NCBI GenBank assembly: GCA_019912395.1
Contig: JAIOIH010000040.1
Span: 62,001-126,000 of the forward strand
Source: Flavobacteriales bacterium
GTDB taxonomy: Bacteria; Bacteroidota; Bacteroidia; Flavobacteriales_F; PHOS-HE28
DNA: 64,000 nt
Reading direction: 5' to 3'
Both the position numbers and the translations under genes were made by a program. Numbering within the stretch: the stretch's first letter is position 1; every line of letters starts with the position of its first letter. Shown here one piece after another: positions 17,045-25,151 of this stretch. The notes beneath the pieces are model-generated. The model saw only the letters and a program-made list of their open reading frames with translations, was not told where the DNA came from and ran no database searches.

Positions 17045-18733
17045 ATGCCGATCATAGAATGTGTGCCGAACATCAGCGAAGGACGTGATGGCGCGAAGAT
17101 CGATGCCATCGCCTCCGTGGTGGAGACCGTGGAGGGCGTGCGCTTGTTGGACGTGGATCCCGGCAAGGCCACCAACCGCACGGTGATCACCTTCGTGGGT
17201 GAGCCGGGACCCGTGTGCGAGGCCGCGTTCCGCTTGGTGAAGAAGGCGCAGGAACTGATCGATATGAGCGTGCAGCACGGCGAACATCCCCGTTTCGGCG
17301 CGACCGATGTATGCCCCTTGGTGCCGATCAGCGGGATCACCGTGGAAGAGCTGGTGCCTTATGCCCACAAACTGGGTGAGCGCATCGGGACGGAACTCGG
17401 CATTCCTGTCTATGCCTACGAGGCCGCCGCACGCGAGGAAAAGCGACGCAACCTCGCCAACAACCGGGCCGGTGAGTATGAAGGGCTGGAGAAGAAGCTC
17501 GCGGACCCCGCATGGAAGCCGGACTTCGGCCCCGCCGCCTGGAACGAATCGGTAAAGCGTAGCGGGGCCACCGCCGTGGGTGCGCGCAAGATCCTGATCG
17601 CGTACAACATCAACCTCAACACCACCAGCATCCGCCGGGCCAACTCCATCGCTTTCGACCTGCGGGAAAGCGGCCGGGTGAAACGCGAAGGGGGTAGCCT
17701 TACCGGCAAGGTGATCACGGACGCGAACGGTGAGCCCGTGATCATCCCCGGCAAGCTGAAGGCCGTGAAAGGCATCGGCTGGTTCATCGAGGAATACGGC
17801 ATCGCGCAGCTCTCGCTGAACCTGAACGACATCGACGTCACCCCCGTCCATGTGGCCTTCGACGAGGCCTGCAAGAGCGCGGCGGAGCGGGGCATCCGCG
17901 TAACGGGCAGCGAACTCGTTGGCCTGATCCCCAAGCAGGCCCTGCTGGACACCGCTGATTTTTACCTGCGCAGGCAAAAGCGCAGCCTCGGCATTCCGGA
18001 GCGCGAGAAGATCACCATCGCCGTAAAGTCGCTCGGACTGGACGACCTCGCGCCCTTCGATCCCCGCAAGAAGATCATCGAATACCAATTGGAGGATCCC
18101 GCCACCAGTCCGTTGGTACACCTGAGCCTCACGCGCTTTACGGAGGAAACGGCACGCGAGTCGCCGGCGCCCGGAGGAGGGTCCGTGGCCGCCATCGTCG
18201 GCGCCATGGGCATTGCGCTGGGCGGCATGGTGGCCAACCTCAGCGCCAACAAGCGAGGCTGGGACGATCGCTGGGAGGAATTCAGCGCGTGGGCGGTGAA
18301 GGCCGAACGCTTCCGCACCCGGCTGTTGGAACTGGTGGACGAGGACACCCGTTCCTACGAAAGCATCATGCAGGCCATGCAATTGCCCAAGAACGGCCCC
18401 GAGGAGGTGGCGGCACGCAAGGCCGCGATCCACGAAGCCACCAAGGGGGCCATTCTGGTGCCCCTGGAGACCCTGCGCGTCTGCGTGGCCAGCATGGAGG
18501 TGGCACGGGCCATGGCGGATATCGGCATGCCCAGCAGCGTGAGCGATGTCGGCGTAGGTGTGATGTGCGCACGAACCGGTGCCTTGGCGGCCTACCTCAA
18601 CGTGCGCACCAACTTCAAGGGGTTTGATGATGCGGCTTTCCAGGAGACCGTGATGAAGGAGGCCGAGACCTTGAAGGCCCAGGCCGAAGCCATCGAGGTG
18701 GAGGTGATGAAGGCCACCTTGGCCAAACTTTGA
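17045..18733 (+). CDS. ftcD: Bifunctional glutamate formimidoyltransferase / formimidoyltetrahydrofolate cyclodeaminase
   Basis: 562 residues. Residues 1 to about 330 are the formiminotransferase domain (MPIIECVPNISEGRD, HGEHPRFGATDVCP, NINLNTTSIRRA). Residues about 355-562 are the cyclodeaminase (ESPAPGGGSVAAIVGAMG). The first domain moves the formimino group of formiminoglutamate to tetrahydrofolate and the second releases ammonia to give methenyl-THF. The fused form is also known from animals and other Bacteroidota. Together with hutI it forms the end of the histidine degradation route that yields glutamate and one-carbon units. Confidence 0.94.
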   Translation: MPIIECVPNISEGRDGAKIDAIASVVETVEGVRLLDVDPGKATNRTVITFVGEPGPVCEAAFRLVKKAQELIDMSVQHGEHPRFGATDVCPLVPISGITVEELVPYAHKLGERIGTELGIPVYAYEAAAREEKRRNLANNRAGEYEGLEKKLADPAWKPDFGPAAWNESVKRSGATAVGARKILIAYNINLNTTSIRRANSIAFDLRESGRVKREGGSLTGKVITDANGEPVIIPGKLKAVKGIGWFIEEYGIAQLSLNLNDIDVTPVHVAFDEACKSAAERGIRVTGSELVGLIPKQALLDTADFYLRRQKRSLGIPEREKITIAVKSLGLDDLAPFDPRKKIIEYQLEDPATSPLVHLSLTRFTEETARESPAPGGGSVAAIVGAMGIALGGMVANLSANKRGWDDRWEEFSAWAVKAERFRTRLLELVDEDTRSYESIMQAMQLPKNGPEEVAARKAAIHEATKGAILVPLETLRVCVASMEVARAMADIGMPSSVSDVGVGVMCARTGALAAYLNVRTNFKGFDDAAFQETVMKEAETLKAQAEAIEVEVMKATLAKL

Positions 18734-18811
18734 TGGATCGCGTATGAAGGGTCGGGGCGCTGCATTCCCCGACTATCTTGTCCGCATGCCATCCATTAGC
18801 CCGCCACAGCC

Positions 18812-21184
18812 ATGATCTCCAAGGCGCGATTCCGTCAGATCGTTGCGCGGGTGCTGTTCTTCTTCCCGTTCCAGCTCGTGGTGCTGCATTTCAAGAAGAA
18901 CCACTTGACCCTCTTGTCATGGCTGCTGCTCTTCGGGTACATCACCGAGAGCATCGGCCTGAAGTACGGGATCCCCTACGTGTTCCTCTACCCGGAATAT
19001 TTCGGGCATGCCAACGTGTGGTCCTTCCTGCTGCTGGGTTTCTCGTTCGGTGGCTTCATCACGGCCTTCAACCTGTTCACCTATACCTCCCACGCTTACC
19101 GCTTCCCCTTCGTGGCCACCCTGGCCCGCCCGTTCCTGAAGTTCAACATCAACAACGGGATCATCCCGGCGGCCTTCGTGCTCACCTACCTCTGGTGCTC
19201 GGCCCGGCTACAGATCCACAAGGAACTGGTGCCGGTGGGCACCACCATGCTCAACCTGTTGGGCTTCCTTATTGGTATCAGCCTTTTCCTGTTGATCGCG
19301 CTGCTCTACTTCACCCGCACCAACATCGACCTGCACAAGATCTTGGCGAAGGATGCCGATGCCTTCAGCCCCGAGCCGGTGATGGAGGACATCATGCCAC
19401 CCATTCCCCCGGTCCGGCAGCAGCAGCGCAAGGCGAGCCGGTGGCTCCGGCGCGAACAGCGCCTGCGGAAATGGCGCGTGGACACCTACCTCACCTGGCC
19501 GTTCCGCGTGAAGCTGGCCCGCAGCAGCACGCACTACCGCAAGGAACTGCTTCGGGCCGTGCTCTGGCAGAACCACATCAACGGCAGCATCTTCGAGGTG
19601 ATCGTGGTGGTCACCTTCATCGCCCTGGGGGCGTTCAGCAACGCCTCCTTCTTCGCCATCCCGGCCGGGGCCAGCATCTTCCTGCTGTTCACCATGCTGC
19701 TGATGCTTTTCAGCGCCTTCATCAGTTGGGTGAAGGGATGGATCGTAACGCTCCTCATCGTGGTGGTGGTCGCACTGAACGCCTTGAGCTTCCATACACA
19801 GGATTTTCTGTACGACACACAGGCCTATGGGCTGAATTATGACACGGTGCCCGCGAAATACGATCGCAATGCGATCGAGGCGTTGGCCATGGATACCGCA
19901 CAGGCCCGCCGCGATGCCGAAGCCCATCTGCCCGCCTTGGAGCAATGGTTGAGGAACAATCAGGCATTGCCGCACCACGGGGAGAAACCGCCCATGGTGA
20001 TCATCAACACCAGTGGCGGGGGTTCACGCGCGATGCTCTGGACCTTCCGCTGCCTCCAAGTGGCCGACAGCCTCCTCGGCGGGGAACTGATGACGCGCTC
20101 TGCCCTGATGACCGGTAGCAGCGGTGGCCTGATCGGGGCCACCTACTACCGCCAATTGGTGCTCAAGGGCAAACAGGGCGGCACGGCCGATCCCGCAGCG
20201 CCCCATCATCTGGAACAGATGGCATCGGACATCCTCAACCCCGTGATGTTCAGCCTGGTCACCAACGACATGTTCATCCGCTACCGCAAGGTGAGGGATG
20301 GTGACCGGAGCTACACGCTGGACCGCGGCTACGCCTTCGACCTGCGCTTGGACTCCCTTACCGGCGGGCTGCTCGATGTCCGGCTGAAGGAAATGGTGAA
20401 GGCCGAACAACGGGCGGAGGTTCCCATGTTGGTGATCACCCCCACCATCATCAATGATGGGCGCCGATTGATCATCAGTTCACAGCCTGTCTCCTACCTC
20501 ACCAACATCGGCCCGAAGCCGCCGGTTTTTGCCTCGACGGAACCCGAGTGCATCGAATACCAGCGCCTCTTCAAGGACCAGGACGCCTCCAACCTCAAGC
20601 TCTCCGGTGCCTTGCGCATGAACGCCACCTTCCCCTACATCACCCCGGTGGTCACCCTGCCGAGCGAGCCGAAGATGCGCGTGATGGACGCCGGCGTCAG
20701 GGACAACTACGGCTACCGCACCACCATGTCCTTCCTGTACACCTACCGGCATTGGCTGAAGGAGCATGTGGGGCGGGTGGTGATCATCCAGATGCGGGAC
20801 AAGCAGCGGGAGCTGGAGGTGAAGCCTGCGGGAGGCTCGCTCCTCGGAAGGCTGACGGACCCGGTGGGCAGCATCTATGGCAATTTCGTCAAGGTCCAGG
20901 ACCAGGACTACGATCTGGCGCTGAAGACCGCCGATGCGTGGATGCCGCTGCCGCTGGACGTGGTGGACCTCCAGTTGTGGCATGACGACGATGATGAGAT
21001 CAGCCTGAGCTGGCACCTTACCGCCGTGGAGAAAAAGCACGTGCTTTCCATGATCGACGCACGCCGGAACCAGCAGGCGCTCACGCTCCTGAAAAACCTG
21101 GTGGTCGGGGATTCCCTTGGCCCGTTGCGTTCGGCGCGTGATATTGCATCAACCCCTGAAGCGGGTCCCGCTCCACTGCGGTAA
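18812..21184 (+). CDS. Patatin-like phospholipase with N-terminal membrane domain
   Basis: 790 residues. Six or so transmembrane segments occupy residues 1 to about 330, in two blocks separated by a charged stretch. The C-terminal half is patatin-like: an oxyanion-loop sequence NTSGGGSRAML, the nucleophile elbow GSSGG (Ser437) and the dyad aspartate in DAGVRDNYG (Asp626). Patatin enzymes hydrolyse acyl esters of phospholipids. A membrane-anchored catalytic domain is inferred; its side of the membrane is not clear. Its 3' end overlaps the convergent kinase gene by 104 bases. The start is the first ATG, shortly after a TATCTTGT sequence. Confidence 0.82.
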   Translation: MISKARFRQIVARVLFFFPFQLVVLHFKKNHLTLLSWLLLFGYITESIGLKYGIPYVFLYPEYFGHANVWSFLLLGFSFGGFITAFNLFTYTSHAYRFPFVATLARPFLKFNINNGIIPAAFVLTYLWCSARLQIHKELVPVGTTMLNLLGFLIGISLFLLIALLYFTRTNIDLHKILAKDADAFSPEPVMEDIMPPIPPVRQQQRKASRWLRREQRLRKWRVDTYLTWPFRVKLARSSTHYRKELLRAVLWQNHINGSIFEVIVVVTFIALGAFSNASFFAIPAGASIFLLFTMLLMLFSAFISWVKGWIVTLLIVVVVALNALSFHTQDFLYDTQAYGLNYDTVPAKYDRNAIEALAMDTAQARRDAEAHLPALEQWLRNNQALPHHGEKPPMVIINTSGGGSRAMLWTFRCLQVADSLLGGELMTRSALMTGSSGGLIGATYYRQLVLKGKQGGTADPAAPHHLEQMASDILNPVMFSLVTNDMFIRYRKVRDGDRSYTLDRGYAFDLRLDSLTGGLLDVRLKEMVKAEQRAEVPMLVITPTIINDGRRLIISSQPVSYLTNIGPKPPVFASTEPECIEYQRLFKDQDASNLKLSGALRMNATFPYITPVVTLPSEPKMRVMDAGVRDNYGYRTTMSFLYTYRHWLKEHVGRVVIIQMRDKQRELEVKPAGGSLLGRLTDPVGSIYGNFVKVQDQDYDLALKTADAWMPLPLDVVDLQLWHDDDDEISLSWHLTAVEKKHVLSMIDARRNQQALTLLKNLVVGDSLGPLRSARDIASTPEAGPAPLR

Positions 21185-21965
21185 GGTGCATCCCGCGCTG
21201 AGCCAATGCGTCGCGCAGCAACTCCCTGAAGCCGAACGCCACCGATCCGCTGGCCCTCACCTGCTGGAGTTCCCGCGCGGAGAAGAAGCGCGCCAGTAAA
21301 CGGGTGAGCGCGAAGAAGCGCGACACCACAAGGTCATGCACGTAGGTGTCGTGGACATGCTCGGCCAACGGTGCGGTGAACGAGGCCACGTACCGTTGGG
21401 GACCCGGCATCCGATAGGTGGACTCCAACACGGCCCCAAGGTCCATTCCCTTCGAAAAAAGCGCTGTTTGAAGGTGCCCGGGAACCAGTCCGTACAAGGC
21501 ATCGCGCAGCAGGTGCTTGCCGATGTCCGCCCCGCTTCCTTCATCCCCCAGGATGTAGCCCAACGAAGGCATCGGGGCATGGAGGAATTCGCCATCGTAA
21601 TGGCCTACGTTCATCCCGGTGCCCAGGACCAGGACCAATCCGTCATCGTGACCATACAGGCCGCGCGCGGCGCCCAACAGGTCGCTTTCCACCTCTATCC
21701 GGGCCTTCGGCCACACTTCGGCCAAGGCTGCGCGCAACCGTTCGGCGCGCACCTTGGTGCCGCAGCCCGCCCCGTACGCGATCACCTCCAGCGACCCCTC
21801 ATCCGGAACGGCGACGGTCCCGCGCAAAGCCTCCTGCAACGCCAGTGGATCGCCCATCACCGGGTTGAATCCGGGAAGTGTACGGGGGAGCGGCGAGGTC
21901 GCCTTGCCGTCCAGGAGCGCCCAACGTGAGCTGCTGCCTCCGATATCACCGATCAATAGGGCCAT
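21081..21965 (-). CDS. N-acetylglucosamine kinase-like BadF/BadG-family ATPase
   Basis: 294 residues of the ASKHA fold. The N-terminal phosphate-1 loop is LIGDIGGSSSRWAL, the adenosine/phosphate-2 region is VLVLGTGMNVG and the sequence LGDEGSGADIGKHLL is characteristic of bacterial GlcNAc kinase-like proteins. The end RDPLQGLMQYH agrees with the family's usual C-terminus, so the 104-base overlap with the patatin gene is not an artefact of a missed stop. It would phosphorylate amino sugars released from peptidoglycan or chitin, and could serve with the NagZ-like enzyme at 5.6-8.6 kb. That link is inferred. Confidence 0.85.
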   Translation of the reverse strand: MALLIGDIGGSSSRWALLDGKATSPLPRTLPGFNPVMGDPLALQEALRGTVAVPDEGSLEVIAYGAGCGTKVRAERLRAALAEVWPKARIEVESDLLGAARGLYGHDDGLVLVLGTGMNVGHYDGEFLHAPMPSLGYILGDEGSGADIGKHLLRDALYGLVPGHLQTALFSKGMDLGAVLESTYRMPGPQRYVASFTAPLAEHVHDTYVHDLVVSRFFALTRLLARFFSARELQQVRASGSVAFGFRELLRDALAQRGMHLTAVERDPLQGLMQYHAPNATGQGNPRPPGFSGA

Positions 21966-22013
21966 GGAGCGTGCTTGGGAAACCGCACCCCAGGTTTACC
22001 CGGCGGCTACGGC

Positions 22014-22688
22014 CTACGAATTAAAGAGGAATTTATTGGGACTTACCAATCCGTTCTTCACAGCATAAAGGACCAACGCGGCCGTATTGTTCACGCCCAG
22101 CTTCTGCATGATGTTCTTGCGGTGGGTCGTCACGGTGTGGGCGCTGAGGCAGAGGCGGTCGGCGATGCAGGTGTAGGAGCATCCCTCGGCGATCAAGGAG
22201 ATGATCTCCGATTCGCGGTCGCTCACCGTGATCGGCTCGCAATCCATGGCATGGTCGAACAGAGAGTCCACATCCAACGAGGCCGCTTGAATGGCGCGAA
22301 GGATCTTTCCGCAGAAGAACTTCTGGCCATCACCCGTATGCAGCACGGCATCAATGATCTCCTTGCGGCTGCAATCCTTCTTGATGTAACTGGCCACGCC
22401 CGCCCTCAGCGCGCTCAGGAGCGCCAATTGGGAGGGGTCGGGCGTGATGGCAATGAATTTCGTTCGGCCGGAACGGCGCAGGCCATCGCGTATGGCTTCC
22501 GCACCGAAACCTTCCGCCGTATGATCGATCAGCACGACGTCCGGATGCAGCTCCGCGATCTTTCCGTGCATGTCGGCAGCGTCTCGTGCCTCCCCGACGA
22601 TCGCAATGCGGTGCACCGACGATAGGATGGTCCGCAGCCCCACCAGTGCGAGTTCACTGCGGTCGGCGAGCAAGGTCTTGATCCGCAT
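22014..22688 (-). CDS. NarL/LuxR-type response regulator
   Basis: 224 residues. The N-terminal receiver domain (1 to about 120) has the phospho-acceptor aspartate in VVLIDHT (about residue 55) and the conserved lysine in ASYIKKD. A LuxR-type helix-turn-helix lies at about 150-212 (ITVSDRESEIISLIAEG, LSAHTVTTHRKNIMQKL). It should bind DNA on phosphorylation. No histidine kinase is next to it, so it is an orphan in this window. A TACATTCG promoter box lies at 22719-22726. Confidence 0.9.
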   Translation of the reverse strand: MRIKTLLADRSELALVGLRTILSSVHRIAIVGEARDAADMHGKIAELHPDVVLIDHTAEGFGAEAIRDGLRRSGRTKFIAITPDPSQLALLSALRAGVASYIKKDCSRKEIIDAVLHTGDGQKFFCGKILRAIQAASLDVDSLFDHAMDCEPITVSDRESEIISLIAEGCSYTCIADRLCLSAHTVTTHRKNIMQKLGVNNTAALVLYAVKNGLVSPNKFLFNS

Positions 22689-22718
22689 GGCTTGTTTAGA
22701 ATGATCCTAAATGAGCCG

Positions 22719-22726
22719 CGAATGTA
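22719..22726 (-). promoter_or_regulatory. -7 promoter element (TACATTCG) of the response regulator
   Basis: One change from TAnnTTTG on the minus strand, 30 bases before the ATG at 22688. Confidence 0.45.
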
Positions 22727-22822
22727 GTGGTCAGCTGTTTGGCACTCCTCCGAAATCCAAGGCCATCGGCGCTTGTATTTCTCCCCCCCCACAGTGGGGA
22801 ACCCAAGTATGGAATTTTCCTT

Positions 22823-22852
22823 CCGCAGGGTCTTCGCTTCGGGACCCTGCGG
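22823..22852 (-). terminator. Perfect 10-bp stem-loop downstream of rnz
   Basis: CCGCAGGGTC (22823-22832) pairs exactly with GACCCTGCGG (22843-22852) around a 10-base loop. It begins eight bases after the rnz stop on the minus strand. There is no strong T-run, so the terminator role is probable rather than certain. Confidence 0.55.
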
Positions 22853-22860
22853 TAGCGAAG

Positions 22861-23787
22861 TCAGCCCTGCACGCCGGTCTCTCCTACCTCGTACGTATCC
22901 CCCTCCCGTGCGAGAATGGTGTTCGGGAAATATTCCACTGCTTCCGCCAGCAGCACCGATACGTCCTTGTACCGGGAGCTGAAGTGGCCCAACATCAACT
23001 GCCCCACTTGGGCATCGCGCGCCAAGGTGGCCGCCTGTTTCGCCGTGCTGTGCATGGTTTCCTTGGCTCTTCCGGCCAGCGATTCGGTGAACGTGGCCTC
23101 GTGATAGAGCAGGTCCACCCCATGGAGGAAGGGGGCCAGGTCGGGCACCTGGGCAGTGTCCGAGCAATAGGCATAGCTGCGCGGAGGTGTAGGAGGCTCG
23201 GTCAATTCCGCATTGGGCACGATGCGCCCGTCGGGAAGCAACAGGTCCTCCCCCAACTTCACCGCACGGCGGGCATAGTGCGGAATGATGTCCACCCGTT
23301 CCTTGATCAATTTCCGCGGTCGTGGCGCTTCGCGGAAAAGGAAACCCGTGCTTTGGACCCGGTGCTTGAGGGCCAGTTCGGTCACTTCCACGCGATCATC
23401 CTTCATCACCAGCGCCCCGCTTGTGTGCTGCACGGGATAAAAATGCAGCGGGAACCGCAAGTAGGTCCCCGACACGCGCAATTGCAGCTCGATCACTTCC
23501 CGCAGTTCCGCAGGGCCGTGAACGTGGAGCGCCATGTTGCGGCCCAACAGGTGCATGCTGCTGATCAGGCCCATCAGGCCCAGGTAATGGTCGCCGTGCA
23601 TGTGGCTGATGAACACCCGGGCGATGCGGCCCAGGTTCACCTGTGCCATGCGCAGGCGCTCCTGCGTTCCCTCGCCGCAATCCATCAGGAAAAGCCGCTC
23701 GCGAATGTTGAGCAACTGCGCCGAAGGATAACGGCCGCGCGCCGGGAGGGCCGCACCGGTGCCCAGTGTGGTCACCGCGAACCGCAT
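22861..23787 (-). CDS. rnz: Ribonuclease Z
   Basis: 308 residues of the metallo-beta-lactamase fold. The zinc motif HMHGDH lies at 62-67 after the glycine-rich LGTGAALP strand, and later ligands are in CSDTAQV, YHEATF and GHFSSRY. The enzyme trims the 3' trailer of tRNA precursors. The ATG at 23787 was chosen over 23805 because the longer start lies against a stem-loop terminator at 23806-23825 and adds residues outside the conserved fold. Confidence 0.93.
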   Translation of the reverse strand: MRFAVTTLGTGAALPARGRYPSAQLLNIRERLFLMDCGEGTQERLRMAQVNLGRIARVFISHMHGDHYLGLMGLISSMHLLGRNMALHVHGPAELREVIELQLRVSGTYLRFPLHFYPVQHTSGALVMKDDRVEVTELALKHRVQSTGFLFREAPRPRKLIKERVDIIPHYARRAVKLGEDLLLPDGRIVPNAELTEPPTPPRSYAYCSDTAQVPDLAPFLHGVDLLYHEATFTESLAGRAKETMHSTAKQAATLARDAQVGQLMLGHFSSRYKDVSVLLAEAVEYFPNTILAREGDTYEVGETGVQG

Positions 23788-23805
23788 CACCGGGTGAAAG
23801 AACAA

Positions 23806-23825
23806 GCCCCCGCGATCACGGGGGC
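23806..23825 (-). terminator. Intrinsic-type terminator after the T9SS cargo gene
   Basis: GCCCCCG (23806-23812) and CGGGGGC (23819-23825) form a 7-bp GC stem with a six-base loop. On the minus strand it is followed by TTGTTCTTT. It separates the STAS/T9SS operon from rnz. Confidence 0.65.
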
Positions 23826-23850
23826 CCGTCCAGCAAGAGCAAGCTTCATG

Positions 23851-24609
23851 TCAACGGTTCACCATCATCCGGCCCGTGTAGGTGGTACCGGCCGCTTCCA
23901 CGTGGTAGATGTAAATGCCGTTCTCCAGTTCGTTCACCTCGAAAGGCACGCGGTTTATTCCGGCCTTGGCCTGCACCGTCCTGCTCCACAGCTTCTCGCC
24001 GACCAGGTTGAACACCTGGATCTTCGCGGTGGATGCCTTCGACAGCCCGAACTCGATCATCGTACGGTCGGCAAAGGGATTGGGCACGTTCTGTACCCGG
24101 CCCAGCTTGGCGGGGTCGTTGTTCTCCACAGCGACCGTATTGTCCGCAATGGTGATGGAGTAGCCGACGAATGTTTGAGGCACCGCCTGGGTCGTACCGA
24201 AGATCCGGGCATAGGCCGTCACCTCGATCGTGATGTCGAAGGTGCCCGTCTGGGTGGGCACACCCTCCAGGAGGCCACAGCCTACTTGACTGGCCAAGTA
24301 GGTGCAGGCAGCAGTTGTTTGCGAGTTGCAGGTGACCGTGATGCCTGGAGGCAGACCGGTCAGTTGCACCAAGGCGACGGAGTCAATGTCGAATCCCGAG
24401 AAAAGCGGATTGATCAAGCCGGCATCCGTGGGAACAAGGACATTCAACGTATCCGAGTAGGGTGCGCCGACCATGCCGCCGATGAAGTTCTCCGTGGTGT
24501 CCGGCCATACGCCGTACACGCTGTCCGCGTACAACTGGTTGGGGATGCACTGGGAGAAAGCGTTGATGCTGGCCGCCGCGAGGGTGGCGAGGAGTAGGGT
24601 TCTCATCAT
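23851..24609 (-). CDS. Secreted protein with T9SS type A sorting domain
   Basis: 252 residues with a signal peptide (MMRTLLLATLAAASINAFSQ). The mature part (20 to about 165) has Ig-like beta content with several cysteines (CNSQTTAACTYLASQVGCG). A sorting domain begins at about 170: VQNVPNPFADRTMIEFGLS, then IQVFNLVGEKLW and LENGIYIYHVEAAG. Export through T9SS to the cell surface is expected. The start lies two bases after the STAS gene stop, so the two are co-transcribed, an odd pairing of a regulator with a surface protein. Function of the mature part is unknown. Confidence 0.86.
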   Translation of the reverse strand: MMRTLLLATLAAASINAFSQCIPNQLYADSVYGVWPDTTENFIGGMVGAPYSDTLNVLVPTDAGLINPLFSGFDIDSVALVQLTGLPPGITVTCNSQTTAACTYLASQVGCGLLEGVPTQTGTFDITIEVTAYARIFGTTQAVPQTFVGYSITIADNTVAVENNDPAKLGRVQNVPNPFADRTMIEFGLSKASTAKIQVFNLVGEKLWSRTVQAKAGINRVPFEVNELENGIYIYHVEAAGTTYTGRMMVNR

Positions 24610-24611
24610 GC

Positions 24612-24986
24612 TCAGTCTTCTTTGTTGACGTCCTTCTCGATCTCCTCCATGTACAACAGGTCCACGGCCTCCTCCACCGTGGGGGTGATGGAGAGCACAC
24701 TTTCCAGCTGGCTGATCTGCACCAGCTTCATCACCGGCTCCTGCAAGGCACAGATAACCAAGGTGCCGTTCACCCCTTTGCAGAGGCGGTTGGCCACCAG
24801 CAGCGCACTCAGCCCGGAGCTGTCACAGTAGCGCGTCCTGCCCATGTCGATGATGATGTTGCGCACGTCGGTCTTGTTCAAATAGACCAGTTCGCTCTTC
24901 AATTCCGGCGCACACGTCGTGTCCAGCTTGTCCACGTTGGAAACAACGAGGGTGTACTTGTCCTTGTTGGTTATGGTAAAGTTCAT
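24612..24986 (-). CDS. STAS-domain anti-sigma factor antagonist
   Basis: 124 residues from the ATG giving MNFTITNKDKY; an in-frame ATG six codons upstream is possible but closer to the promoter. The STAS fold contains DSSGLSALL, where the serine is the usual phosphorylation site in SpoIIAA/RsbV proteins. Unphosphorylated STAS proteins bind anti-sigma kinases. No anti-sigma kinase is adjacent. A SpoIIE-type phosphatase that could dephosphorylate such a protein is at 35.7 kb and a SpoIIAA-like protein at 45.5 kb. Confidence 0.88.
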   Translation of the reverse strand: MNFTITNKDKYTLVVSNVDKLDTTCAPELKSELVYLNKTDVRNIIIDMGRTRYCDSSGLSALLVANRLCKGVNGTLVICALQEPVMKLVQISQLESVLSITPTVEEAVDLLYMEEIEKDVNKED

Positions 24987-25014
24987 GTGCGTTGCTTTTT
25001 GCAAGCGTTGCCGT

Positions 25015-25022
25015 CAAAGATA
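25015..25022 (-). promoter_or_regulatory. -7 promoter element (TATCTTTG) of the STAS/T9SS operon
   Basis: Exact TAnnTTTG match on the minus strand, 28 bases before the ATG at 24986. Confidence 0.6.
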
Positions 25023-25049
25023 ATCAGCCACATGGATGGGAAACATGGT

Positions 25050-25078
25050 CCCCATCGATTTATCCCGGATCGATGGGG
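25050..25078 (-). terminator. Stem-loop after pyrB
   Basis: CCCCATCGA (25050-25058) pairs exactly with TCGATGGGG (25070-25078) around an 11-base loop. It lies 73 bases past the pyrB stop and before the STAS promoter, a suitable place for a terminator. No T-tract is seen. Confidence 0.5.
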
Positions 25079-25151
25079 GATAATTTTCAAGGGCCAAAGG
25101 GGTTTTCCTGCCGCGATCGGGGACCAGGGCGAACGCGGCGCGCTTTCCGGT

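Noticed and set aside
22711-24597. 628-residue plus-strand frame across rnz and the T9SS cargo gene
   Set aside because: It spans two real genes and the terminator between them, and its sequence shows no family features.
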